Below are positions 55,947 through 64,000 of a DNA stretch of 64,000 nt, piece by piece (the stretch's first letter is position 1; every line of letters starts with the position of its first letter). The notes beneath the pieces were generated by a model. The model made no database searches. It saw only the letters and a program-made list of their open reading frames with translations, and had not been told where the DNA came from. This stretch comes from Herbaspirillum huttiense (GTDB lineage: Bacteria > Pseudomonadota > Gammaproteobacteria > Burkholderiales > Burkholderiaceae_D). Made by a program: the position numbers and the translations under genes. The stretch is taken from positions 4,836,001-4,900,000 of the forward strand of contig NZ_CP037993.1 of the NCBI RefSeq assembly GCF_004367745.1. Reading direction: 5' to 3'.

Positions 55947-57487
55947 AACTGCTGCTCGCCCCCGAGCACACCAAGGCCTTCATCCGTCACCCGCTCATCA
56001 AGCGCTACGCCCAGGCCGCGCCGCGCATCAAGGACCAGACCGGCACCTACTTCGATACGCCCGAGCTGCTGCTGCGCCAGAACGAAGCCGGACTGCGGGT
56101 GCGTCGGACCGGAAATGAATATATCCAGACCCTCAAGGCAGGCGGCGGCGTCAGTGGCGGCCTGCACCAGCGCAATGAATGGGAGTCGCTGGTGGAAGGT
56201 GAACAACCTGACCTGCCGGTGCTGCGCGAGCTGGCGGCCTCCGACGAAGCCTGGGCCAGGAAGGTGTTCTCCGACAAGACCGCTGCGCAGTTGACGCCCA
56301 TCTTCAGTACCCGCATCCAGCGTATGGTGTGGGACCTGGTATTGCAGGATGGCAGCGAGGTCGAATGCGTGCTCGACCAGGGCACGGTAGAACACGGAGA
56401 GCTCAAGGCGGAGGTCTGCGAAATCGAACTGGAACTCAAGCAAGGCGAGGCCAGCGCCCTCTTCGATTTCGCACTGCAACTGCTGCAGACCCTGCCGCTG
56501 CGCATCGGCATCCAGAGCAAGGCGCAGCGCGGCTATGGATTGTTCCACCAGGCGCGCCGTGCGCAGCAGGGCATTGCCGCGACCTCGTCGGCCAGCCGTG
56601 CCAAGCCGCTGCAGCTGACCCGCAAGATGCCGGTGGAGCGGGCCTTCCTGGCGGTGGTCAACAATTGCGTGGAGCAGATCCAGGCCAATGACATCGCCGA
56701 CCAGGACAGCGACGACATCGAACGCCTGCACCAGATGCGCGTGGGCCTGCGCCGCCTGCGCTCGGCCTTCACGCTGTTCGAGCCCGTCATCGCCCTGCCC
56801 GCTTCCCTGGCCGCTGAATTCGACTGGGTCTCGCAAGCCATCGGCAATGCACGTGACTGGGATGTATTGGCCACGCAAACGTTGACCACGCTGCCACCGC
56901 ACGCCATCGGTGCCATCGACCTGGAACGGGTGCGCCATGCAGCGCTGGTGGAAGCCGGCAAGGAACATGCGCTGGCGGTACAGGCCGTGGCCTCGCCGCG
57001 CTATACCGCACTGGTCCTGCAGTTCAGCCGCTGGCTGCTGACCGCAGGCTGGCGCGATGGTCTCGACGAGGCGGGACAGGAAGCCCTCTCGCAAGCGCTT
57101 TTCCGCTATGCACGGCAGATGCTGCGACGAGACGAGAAGCGTCTCAACAAGCGCGGTGCCCATCTGGAAGAAAATGACCGCGCGCGCCACCGTACCCGCA
57201 TCGCCGCCAAGAAGATGCGCTATGACATCGAATTTTTCCAGGCGCTGTATGGCGAGAAGAGCAGCCGCCCCTACCTGAAAGCCTTGTCACGCCTGCAGGA
57301 CCAGCTGGGCCTGCAGAACGACCTGGTGGTGGCCGATGCCCTGCTGCAGCAACTGCAGCAGAAGGAGGCACGTCTTGCCGCGAGCATCGGCTATGCGCGC
57401 GGCTTCCTGGCGGGCCAGGTCAAGGACGGCCACGAGCGCATGCATCGCCTGTGGAAAAAATGGAAGGCGCAGGAGTTGCCTCAGTGA
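55931..57487 (+). CDS. CYTH and CHAD domain protein (inorganic triphosphatase-like)
   Basis: 518 residues. The CYTH tunnel domain (about 1-200) begins with the ExExK motif ETELKL (Glu2, Glu4, Lys6), which binds metal and triphosphate. A CHAD domain (about 235-500) follows, with conserved basic helices (LHQMRVGLRRLRSAF and RHRTRIAAKKMRYDIEF) that bind polyphosphate. This is the layout of E. coli YgiF, an inorganic triphosphatase. Overlap with the AraC gene suggests read-through expression. Confidence 0.9.
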   Translation: METELKLLLAPEHTKAFIRHPLIKRYAQAAPRIKDQTGTYFDTPELLLRQNEAGLRVRRTGNEYIQTLKAGGGVSGGLHQRNEWESLVEGEQPDLPVLRELAASDEAWARKVFSDKTAAQLTPIFSTRIQRMVWDLVLQDGSEVECVLDQGTVEHGELKAEVCEIELELKQGEASALFDFALQLLQTLPLRIGIQSKAQRGYGLFHQARRAQQGIAATSSASRAKPLQLTRKMPVERAFLAVVNNCVEQIQANDIADQDSDDIERLHQMRVGLRRLRSAFTLFEPVIALPASLAAEFDWVSQAIGNARDWDVLATQTLTTLPPHAIGAIDLERVRHAALVEAGKEHALAVQAVASPRYTALVLQFSRWLLTAGWRDGLDEAGQEALSQALFRYARQMLRRDEKRLNKRGAHLEENDRARHRTRIAAKKMRYDIEFFQALYGEKSSRPYLKALSRLQDQLGLQNDLVVADALLQQLQQKEARLAASIGYARGFLAGQVKDGHERMHRLWKKWKAQELPQ

Positions 57488-57520
57488 GTACCGCAATGAG
57501 TGCTGCAATGAGCGCCGTGC

Positions 57521-58891
57521 TCATTGCAGCATGAAAGTCTCGTACTCCAGCAGTTCCAGCTTGCGGGTGAGCAGCACGAAACCGGCCAGTACCACCACGA
57601 ACACCGCCAGCGCAAATCCGAAGCCGTAGAAGGTCGGACCCAGGTGCAGCGAGAGCGCGGTGAGCGCGAAGTTGAGCACCACCAGTCCCCCGCACAGGCC
57701 CAGCACGATGCGGCGCTTGTCGAGATAGAAGAAGACGTTGAGGATGCCCAGCAGCACCACCTGCAGGCTGGCCGCGATGACGTCGATGTAGAGCAGCGGC
57801 AGGTAGAGCGTGGAAATGCCCAGCCACTTCAGGATGGACTCACCCGTCACCATCAGCAGCAAGGTGGTGATGGCCTGGATCTTGATGATTTCCAGCAGGC
57901 CCAGGCGCACCGTTTCCACCATGCCGTTGCGGTGCTTCTCGATGGTTTCGAGCGAGGCGCCGGTGCGCACGGCCTCGTAGAAGGCATCGTAGTCCTCGAC
58001 GAAATCGGTCTCCATGCGCAGCAGGAAAATGGCCATGCCAGGAATGATCGAAAGGTAAGCCAGGAACACCGGCAGGTCATAGATCACCGAGGCGCGCAGC
58101 GGGCCGATGATGGCCTGGCTGGTCTCGGGCGTGTACCAGAACATGGCCTTGTCGATCCAGATCGCGGTGTTGTAGAGCAGGCCGATGGCCATGAGCGAGG
58201 GATAGAGTTTCTTGCGCTCGTAAAACTCGAAGGAGATGAAGCGGTCCGACGGAAAATTGCGCAGGATCAGCGCCATCATCGCCATCAGCAATACCGCCTG
58301 GCCGATCACGAAGCCGCCCATCAAGCCCTCCAGCCCCAGCGGACGCAACAGCAGCGCCGCCACCACCGTGATGGTGTAGCCCAGCGCATAGATCCAGAAG
58401 ATGGCCTTGTACTGCTTCATCCCCGACAGGAAGATGGTGGCGATCCAGATGTTGCACATGATGATGAAGGCCGCCAGCAACAGCAGCCGGTACAGCGCAC
58501 TCTGCTGCGGGAACAGGAAGGCCACCGCCAGCAGGCCCAGCACGCCGCCTACCACCGTCACCGCCATCGACACCGAATGGAAATTGGGCAGGATGGCGTG
58601 ATTGTCCTTTTCAAACAGACGGTCCGCCGCAAAGCGCGTCAGGGCCAGCTGGAAGATGCCGGTGAAGATCAGCGACAAGGAAATCACGTAGGTGATGCTG
58701 ACCTGGAATTGCACGATGGCCAGCTTGGGCATGTTCACCGTATAGCTCACCAGGCCGATGACCAGGATGCCGACGATGGACATGATCCACGGCCCCGAAC
58801 TGATCAGGGCCGCATAGGAATACGCCTGCATCAGCGAGAGCAGGCTGTCGCGCTTCAATATCTTGCGCAGTTCAAAACCGATACCGGCCAT
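57521..58891 (-). CDS. pelG: Pel polysaccharide export membrane protein PelG
   Basis: 456 residues, about 12 membrane helices, MOP-flippase-like. The N terminus MAGIGFELRKILKRDSLLS and FWYTPETSQAIIG-type mid-section are characteristic of PelG, which together with PelD, PelE and PelF synthesises and moves Pel polysaccharide across the inner membrane. Last gene of the minus-strand pel run; a 33-base gap to the convergent CYTH-CHAD gene leaves little room for a terminator. Confidence 0.93.
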   Translation of the reverse strand: MAGIGFELRKILKRDSLLSLMQAYSYAALISSGPWIMSIVGILVIGLVSYTVNMPKLAIVQFQVSITYVISLSLIFTGIFQLALTRFAADRLFEKDNHAILPNFHSVSMAVTVVGGVLGLLAVAFLFPQQSALYRLLLLAAFIIMCNIWIATIFLSGMKQYKAIFWIYALGYTITVVAALLLRPLGLEGLMGGFVIGQAVLLMAMMALILRNFPSDRFISFEFYERKKLYPSLMAIGLLYNTAIWIDKAMFWYTPETSQAIIGPLRASVIYDLPVFLAYLSIIPGMAIFLLRMETDFVEDYDAFYEAVRTGASLETIEKHRNGMVETVRLGLLEIIKIQAITTLLLMVTGESILKWLGISTLYLPLLYIDVIAASLQVVLLGILNVFFYLDKRRIVLGLCGGLVVLNFALTALSLHLGPTFYGFGFALAVFVVVLAGFVLLTRKLELLEYETFMLQ

Positions 58892-58902
58892 GGCGGTCCT
58901 CG

Positions 58903-60528
58903 TCAGTGCCGCACCGGGCAGCGCAGCGGCTGGCCGGATGCGGCGTCGGTGTCCTGCCCACCCTGCGCCAGCGAACGCTGGTACAGCTCACGGTAGGCAC
59001 CGAACATCATGTCCTGGGTGTAATAACGCTCCACGCGCGCAATGCCTGCGGCCTGGGCTGCGTGCCAGCGCTGCGGATCGGTCAGCAGTTTCAATGCCGC
59101 GTCGGCCAGCGCCTGGGGCTGGGCGATGCCGACCACATCCCCCGCTGCGCCCAGTGCCTGATCTTCTTCCGACAGTCCATACAGCAGCTGGCGGCACGAT
59201 CCCACATCGGTGGCAACGGCCGGCACACCGGCCGCAAAACCTTCCAGCAACACCAGCGGCAAGGCCTCGCTGATGCTGGAGAGCACCACCAGTCCGATCT
59301 TGGGCATGAGCTCGTCGATCTTCTGGAAACCGAGGAACTTGACCTTGTCGGTCAGGCCCAGGCCATCGGCAATCGCATGGCACTCACCGGCATAGGCCGG
59401 GTCTTCATCTTCCGGTCCGGCGATCCAGGCTTCGGCCTCCGGATACTGGTTGACCACGGTACGCATGGCACGGATGAAGGTCTTCACATCCTTGATCGGC
59501 ACCACCCGGCCCAACAGGCAGAGCACCGGCGGGATTTTTTCACTGCGCAATGCGCGCAGTTTCGACAGGCGCGGCAGGTCGATGCCGTTGGGGATATTGC
59601 GCGTGCGCTCGGCCGGTGCGCCGTCATGGATCTGGCGCAGGCGGTTGGTCTCGTAGAGCGCGACGATGTCGTTGGACGCCTGGTAGCACAGCCGGCCCAG
59701 CGCCTCGAAGAAGCGGATCCACATCTCGCGGAAGTAGGGGATCTGCGAGGCATCCTTTTCGAAGACGTTGCGGTTGTCGCGGATCCACTCGCTCTGGAAC
59801 AGGTCGATCTTGCGTTCCTTGGTGTAGATGCCGTGTTCCGAAAGGATCAGCGGACGGCCGGTCTGCATTTTCATCAGCGCCCCGAGGAAGCCCGCGTAAC
59901 CGGTGGAGATGGTGTGATAGCAGCGCGCCGGGATCAGCTGGCGCGCCACGCGGGCCAGGGTCCATACCGGCTGGTGCATGATGCGCACGGTCCAGAAGTA
60001 ATCGACGAAGGACGGATCAGTGCAGAAGATGCGGTATTGCGAAGCGAGGTAATCCCAGGAACGCTTGCTGAAGAGGAAGGTGTCCTGGTCCATCTTGCCC
60101 CCATCCTCCATCATCGGAATCAGCTCACCCAGTTGCGCCACCAGCGCCGAATGCGAGGTGGCATCGGTGCGATCGTAGGCACGGAACATGGCATGCAGTT
60201 CGTCGATGCGCTCGAAGGCGGCTGCATCGCCGCGCGAACGCACCACCTGGGTTGCCGAGAGATGTTGGTGGATGAAGTGCGTTTCCAGATGGACCACGTT
60301 ATCCGGCAGTGCGTACTTGGGGGTGCCGTAATCTTCCGCCCGGCTGCCGATGAAGCACAGGCCGAAACGGATCTCGGGGAAACCCCGGATGATCTGGTTG
60401 ACCCAACTTGACACGCCACCGCTCACATACGGGAAAGTCCCTTCCAGCAGCAGCATGACGTCGCAGTCCTTGGCGCGGCGCTGGTAGGACGCATCGCCGG
60501 CGACCGGCTTGACGACGGGCGCATTCAT
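58903..60528 (-). CDS. pelF: Pel polysaccharide glycosyltransferase PelF
   Basis: 541-residue cytosolic GT4 glycosyltransferase using UDP-GalNAc/GlcNAc-type donors to polymerise Pel. N-terminal DVMLLLEGTFPYVSGGVSSW and GTxxxR region, central LSEHGIYTKERKIDLFQSEW, and the donor-binding LCLLGRVVPIKDVKTFIRAM and SSISEALPLVLLEGFAAG motifs (E-x7-E). Starts four bases before the end of pelE (overlap) and 11 bases separate it from pelG. Confidence 0.95.
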   Translation of the reverse strand: MNAPVVKPVAGDASYQRRAKDCDVMLLLEGTFPYVSGGVSSWVNQIIRGFPEIRFGLCFIGSRAEDYGTPKYALPDNVVHLETHFIHQHLSATQVVRSRGDAAAFERIDELHAMFRAYDRTDATSHSALVAQLGELIPMMEDGGKMDQDTFLFSKRSWDYLASQYRIFCTDPSFVDYFWTVRIMHQPVWTLARVARQLIPARCYHTISTGYAGFLGALMKMQTGRPLILSEHGIYTKERKIDLFQSEWIRDNRNVFEKDASQIPYFREMWIRFFEALGRLCYQASNDIVALYETNRLRQIHDGAPAERTRNIPNGIDLPRLSKLRALRSEKIPPVLCLLGRVVPIKDVKTFIRAMRTVVNQYPEAEAWIAGPEDEDPAYAGECHAIADGLGLTDKVKFLGFQKIDELMPKIGLVVLSSISEALPLVLLEGFAAGVPAVATDVGSCRQLLYGLSEEDQALGAAGDVVGIAQPQALADAALKLLTDPQRWHAAQAAGIARVERYYTQDMMFGAYRELYQRSLAQGGQDTDAASGQPLRCPVRH

Positions 60529-61589
60529 CGGCGGCCTCCGCCCGGACGGCCCGCAGGCGCGGGACTGAAGGTGTCAGGCCGGTTGGCAATGGTGCGCCGG
60601 CCATGGCGCCAGTAACGGTGCAGCTGCGGCTGCGAGGACACGCTGGGATCGTATTGCATTTCGATGAAGAGCTTGCGCACTTGTTCGTAATCGTGTTCGA
60701 GGAAGCTGAGTTCGGCCAGGTAAGGCAGGAGACGCACGCGCGAAAAACCATATTCATGGGCGCGCTGCATGGCCTCGGCGGCGTCGGCCACGTTGCGGTT
60801 GGCCAGCTCCATGCGCGCCAGCATGAACCACAGGCCCGGCTGGGCGGCATCGATCTGCAGCGCCGCCCGGGCGTGCTCGCGCATCTGGGTGTAGGAGTAG
60901 TTCAGCAGGTCGCCCTGCACCAGGTTCTGGTAGATCAGTTCCTGATACAGCTCGGCCACCTGCTGATGCAGGATGCTCAGGGTCTCCGGGTCGGAGACGG
61001 TCTTGAGGTGGTTGCGCATGTCAACGATGCGCTGGGTGATCTTCTTTTCCTTGCCATCCAGGATGCCGTAGGCCAGCAGCCGCACGTCGTCCGCCGGATC
61101 GCCCAGCAGGCTGCGCAGCGAAGCGCCGCTGGCGCGCGTGGGCGTGCTCTGGATTGCCACCAGCGCATTGAGCCGCTTGTCCACGGGCGTGGCGACGTTG
61201 CCCAGCTGGGCGCGCACGCGGTTGCCGGAAAAGCCGCTGCCCTCGCGCCTGCGCGCAGTGACGAAGGCCGGCGCCTGGCTGGTGTCGAAATGGTCTTCCG
61301 GCTTGTCCTTGGGCCAGAGCACGGCCACCAGCAACGCCACTACGGCACACAGCACGCCGCCGATGGGAATGAAGAAATTGAAGAAGAACAAATACAGCAG
61401 CAAGGCCGTGCGCGGACGCCGGTACTGCGGCGGGGCGACCTGCGCGATGGCCAGCGCGAACAGCGCCGAGGAGGCCAGGTGCAGCAGCAGATAACCGGAG
61501 AGTACGCCCAGCCCGTTGCCACCCTGCAGCAGCAGGGCCACGGAGGCGGTCTCGAAACTCAGACCGGCAGCGGAGAGTTTAAGCAGCAC
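60525..61589 (-). CDS. pelE: Pel polysaccharide membrane protein PelE
   Basis: 354 residues. Three or four N-terminal membrane segments (about 5-90, LLLYLFFFNFFIPIGGVLC) and a C-terminal cytosolic TPR-like domain (about 210-320, MLARMELANRNVADAAEAM). PelE scaffolds the synthase complex with PelD and PelF. Its start overlaps the pelD stop by 11 bases and its stop overlaps pelF. Confidence 0.88.
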   Translation of the reverse strand: MLLKLSAAGLSFETASVALLLQGGNGLGVLSGYLLLHLASSALFALAIAQVAPPQYRRPRTALLLYLFFFNFFIPIGGVLCAVVALLVAVLWPKDKPEDHFDTSQAPAFVTARRREGSGFSGNRVRAQLGNVATPVDKRLNALVAIQSTPTRASGASLRSLLGDPADDVRLLAYGILDGKEKKITQRIVDMRNHLKTVSDPETLSILHQQVAELYQELIYQNLVQGDLLNYSYTQMREHARAALQIDAAQPGLWFMLARMELANRNVADAAEAMQRAHEYGFSRVRLLPYLAELSFLEHDYEQVRKLFIEMQYDPSVSSQPQLHRYWRHGRRTIANRPDTFSPAPAGRPGGGRR

Positions 61590-63081
61590 AGCGTTCCACC
61601 AGGTTGATCAAGAGGCGCATCGGCTCATCGCTGCCCAGCGCAGCGGTGTGCGCAGCGGCGAAGTTGGCCAGTGACTTGTTGTCGAACTGCGCATGAGAAG
61701 CGGTCTCGATGCGCATCAGGTAGCCATCCACCGCTGCCGGTCCGGCCAGCGGCAGCAAGGTCATCAACACGTTGCGGCCACCGGCCTTGTAGGTCCAGAC
61801 CACATCGGCGGCGCGCTTCAAACGGCGTACCTGATCGTACATGTCGCGCGAGAGTTCGTCGTCACCGAACACCAGCGCCACCAGCGAGGAATCGATGTCG
61901 GTGCTGCGCTTGAGGCGATGCAGGCGCACCAGGTCCACCGCCAGCTCCGGCGGGCAGGTCGGCAGCTGCTGCAGGATGGCGCGGGCGCTGTCGCCCATCT
62001 CGATGCCGTCGGCGTAGTAGTCGATGAGCACCGACATCAGTTGCAGCGTGTCTTCGTTGAGGGCCAGGAAGGGCAACTGCTCCACCACCAGCAAACCGAA
62101 CTGGCGGCCCTCGTAGTTGCGCAAGGGCGCACAGACCAGATAGCGGCTCTGGTTGCGCAGGGTCTGGTTCAGGCTCTCGGTCTGGATATGGCCCAGCTTC
62201 TGCTGCGTCAGGCAATAGCGCACCAGCGGATCGTCGGCCGCCAGCGGCGTGACCTTGCCCACGCTGGCCACCGCCTCAGGCAGGACGTGGCCGTGGACAT
62301 CGCAGGCAAATACCGAGGCCGACTCCACCTGGCAGCTCTGCACCAGGATCTGCAGGAAGGCATCCGGTGCCGGCATGCGTCCCGGGTCCAGCAGGTATTG
62401 CGTGAGCGTGAGGGCGCGCATGCGGTCCAGCGATTCACGCAGGGTCAGCGGCTTGGACAGCAGGTCCTGTTCCAGCCGCTCATGCGACAGGCGCAGCAGG
62501 AAGTGATTCTTGGTGAGCATGGTCAGGCGCTCTTCCAGATAGGCATTCACCCCGCGCAGGCGGCGGCTGCGCGCATTCCACACTTCGGCGAACTGGCCGC
62601 ACAGCAGCGTCAGCACCAGCCCGCCCAGGAAATAGGCTTGCGGAAAGGCCTGCGCCGCCGATACCACGGCCTGCGCCTCATCCTCATGATGGCCATGCAT
62701 GAGCAGATACCAGCCCCCCAGCATGGTGGCCACCGCAACCACGCCCAGCGTGCTGCCGTAGCGCATGGCAAGGATGGCCGGCATCAGCCACAGCCAGGGG
62801 AATTGCGCCTCCAGCCCGAACGGATCCTCCGGCGCCAGCCACCAGGCCACACCCAGCGCGGCGGCCACCAGCGCAATGGTCTCGACGATGCGCAGGGCCG
62901 CCTTGCGCGGTGATCCGCTGTCGGTATCGAAGCGCGTAAACAGGCGTGACCAGAACTTCTGGCGCTTCTGCGCCGCCGTCGGTGCCGGACGCGGACTGGC
63001 CGCCCACGGCTGGCCACCGCCGGGACGTCCTGAGACCGGTGGTGTAGTGGGCCGTTGGCTGTCGTTCACGTTCTCTCCCAT
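61579..63081 (-). CDS. pelD: Cyclic-di-GMP-binding Pel regulator PelD
   Basis: 500 residues. A Pro-rich cytoplasmic start, four membrane helices (about 62-165), a coiled coil (about 175-205), a GAF domain (about 225-365) and a degenerate GGDEF domain (about 385-495). The active-site GGDEF is lost, while the c-di-GMP inhibitory-type site RxxD is kept (Arg423-Asp426 in KRAADVVW). Binding of c-di-GMP would switch on Pel production. The start at 63079-63081 shares a base with the pelC stop. Confidence 0.92.
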   Translation of the reverse strand: MGENVNDSQRPTTPPVSGRPGGGQPWAASPRPAPTAAQKRQKFWSRLFTRFDTDSGSPRKAALRIVETIALVAAALGVAWWLAPEDPFGLEAQFPWLWLMPAILAMRYGSTLGVVAVATMLGGWYLLMHGHHEDEAQAVVSAAQAFPQAYFLGGLVLTLLCGQFAEVWNARSRRLRGVNAYLEERLTMLTKNHFLLRLSHERLEQDLLSKPLTLRESLDRMRALTLTQYLLDPGRMPAPDAFLQILVQSCQVESASVFACDVHGHVLPEAVASVGKVTPLAADDPLVRYCLTQQKLGHIQTESLNQTLRNQSRYLVCAPLRNYEGRQFGLLVVEQLPFLALNEDTLQLMSVLIDYYADGIEMGDSARAILQQLPTCPPELAVDLVRLHRLKRSTDIDSSLVALVFGDDELSRDMYDQVRRLKRAADVVWTYKAGGRNVLMTLLPLAGPAAVDGYLMRIETASHAQFDNKSLANFAAAHTAALGSDEPMRLLINLVERCAA

Positions 63082-63710
63082 CAGGGGCGCTGCATCTCGG
63101 GTGTGGCGGACTCGGTCTGCGCCGCAGTATCCGCGGCATTGGCCGCATTGACGGCCGCCGAGGTGCGCGCCAGCGTGCGCAAGGGCGACAGCAGGCTGCG
63201 CATGAGCTTCTGTGCCACGGCCGACAAGGCTTCGCGGCTCCAGCCACTCTTCGCACCGGCCGCTGCCCAGACCACCTTGCCGCTGGAGACCTCGATCAGC
63301 TGCAGCGTCAGGCCCACCGCCGGCTCGCCATCGATGCCGACCTTGTAGCGCCATTCATCGACGGTGCCGGAGAGCGCATAGGTGATGTTCTCGCTGCGTG
63401 CCCAGTCAAGGGCGGCATCGAGCTGCTTGCGGTCCATCGGCTCGAACAGGGTTTCATTGTTGAGCGAAGCCGGATAGCGGCGCAGCTCGGCCAGGCCATT
63501 GGCGCGCAGGATGCTCTCCGAGATCGACTCGGCACGCAGTCCGGCCTGCGGGGTCTCGGTGTGATTGGCGAAGGGCAGCAAGCCCCAGCGTGCGTCGGCC
63601 GGTACCACCGGCGCGGGGCCGATGTCAGCGGTGGAGCAGGCGGCCAGGCCCAGGGCCAGTACGGCAGCGCTGCCGAGTTTCAACAGCGTGGAGCGGATCT
63701 TGTTTGTCAT
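63081..63710 (-). CDS. pelC: Pel lipoprotein PelC
   Basis: 209-residue outer-membrane lipoprotein with a lipobox (LALGLAAC, Cys25). The body has WGLLPFANHTETPQAG, YALSGTVDEWRYKVG and LQLIEVSSGKVVWAAAG, the LpoB/CsgG-like fold used by PelC, which forms a ring under the PelB channel. The ATG at 63708-63710 is chosen because it begins the lipoprotein signal. It is 140 bases downstream of pelB. Confidence 0.85.
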   Translation of the reverse strand: MTNKIRSTLLKLGSAAVLALGLAACSTADIGPAPVVPADARWGLLPFANHTETPQAGLRAESISESILRANGLAELRRYPASLNNETLFEPMDRKQLDAALDWARSENITYALSGTVDEWRYKVGIDGEPAVGLTLQLIEVSSGKVVWAAAGAKSGWSREALSAVAQKLMRSLLSPLRTLARTSAAVNAANAADTAAQTESATPEMQRP

Positions 63711-63850
63711 GGTGGTCACCTTGGAGCAATGCGCGGCCTTTCGCGGCCATAGATTAATGAGAGCTGATTCATCGATTTCATTGATCAATCAATTTCGACA
63801 CGGTACGGACAGCGAGGCCTTCACCTGCGGTTTCAATTTCAGATTCATAT

Positions 63851-64000
63851 TCAGTAGAACCATTTGTAGAGCACATTCAATTCAAATCCGCGCTGCGGCG
63901 TGTTCGGCGTGGCACTGGTGCTCTGCGCCGCTACCGACAACACGTCCTGTCCCAGCACGCTGCCGGCCACCCCGGCCCGCAGGTTGCGGCCCCAGCCGAT
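63851..64000 (-). CDS. pelB: C-terminal end of an outer-membrane barrel protein, probably PelB
   Basis: Only the last 49 residues lie in the window: alternating strands ending LNVLYKWFY, the aromatic finish of an outer-membrane beta-barrel. Position directly upstream of pelC on the same strand suggests PelB, the Pel export porin with TPR repeats; those repeats are outside the window, so the identity is inferred from context. Confidence 0.7.
   Translation of the reverse strand: MGWGRNLRAGVAGSVLGQDVLSVAAQSTSATPNTPQRGFELNVLYKWFY

Overview
The window looks like chromosome of a betaproteobacterium of the Oxalobacteraceae, most likely Herbaspirillum or a close relative. This is inferred from the high G+C, the ponA/mrcA-pilMNOPQ-aroK-aroB-dgt order, ubiquinone-type monooxygenase and malate:quinone oxidoreductase genes, and a pel polysaccharide operon. 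No ribosomal gene is present, so species level is a guess.

Layout. 1-8.8 kb: start of PBP1A on the minus strand, divergent from the type IV pilus assembly operon pilMNOPQ, then a single-frame shikimate kinase/3-dehydroquinate synthase (aroKB) and dgt. 9.2-12 kb: a DUF5610 gene and a minus-strand run of four related small membrane proteins, then short tandem repeats. 12.2-17.7 kb: tex, pth, dsbC and a UbiH-family hydroxylase.

17.8-33.4 kb: an A+T-richer genomic island inserted in tRNA-Phe(GAA). A 47-bp direct repeat covering the anticodon loop to the 3' end of the tRNA bounds it. Cargo: two unknown genes, a Schlafen/AlbA_2-STAND-TPR protein that looks like an immune receptor, an XRE regulator with a palindromic operator, a small secreted protein, a three-gene operon built around a radical-SAM/poly(A)-polymerase-like nucleotidyltransferase fusion, a tyrosine integrase coupled to a DUF927 ATPase, and an IS21-family element. 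33.4-36.5 kb continues as accessory DNA: a decayed second copy of the island's right end, a tiny secreted peptide with its own terminator, another secreted protein, and a probably frameshifted gene coupled to a DUF1493 gene.

36.5-42.5 kb: a MotA/ExbB-OmpA-like pair, divergent from a large autotransporter, then a lipoprotein hydrolase. 42.6-45.4 kb: mqo and an isolated cheD. 45.5-51.7 kb: a full threonate catabolic set (ltnD, otnK, otnC, MFS transporter, otnI) with a GntR/FCD regulator. Together these would take up L-threonate, oxidise it to 2-oxotetronate, isomerise, phosphorylate and decarboxylate it to dihydroxyacetone phosphate. 52-57.5 kb: 5'-nucleotidase, ceramidase-family membrane protein, a NimT/NimR-like divergent pair and a CYTH-CHAD protein. 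57.5-64 kb: the minus-strand pelB(end)-C-D-E-F-G genes for Pel polysaccharide polymerisation and export.

The strongest candidates for undescribed biology are the radical-SAM/nucleotidyltransferase operon and the AlbA_2-STAND gene in the island, the accreted and fossil att structure, the four-paralogue membrane cluster, and the motor-like pair that lacks the expected proton-binding aspartate.
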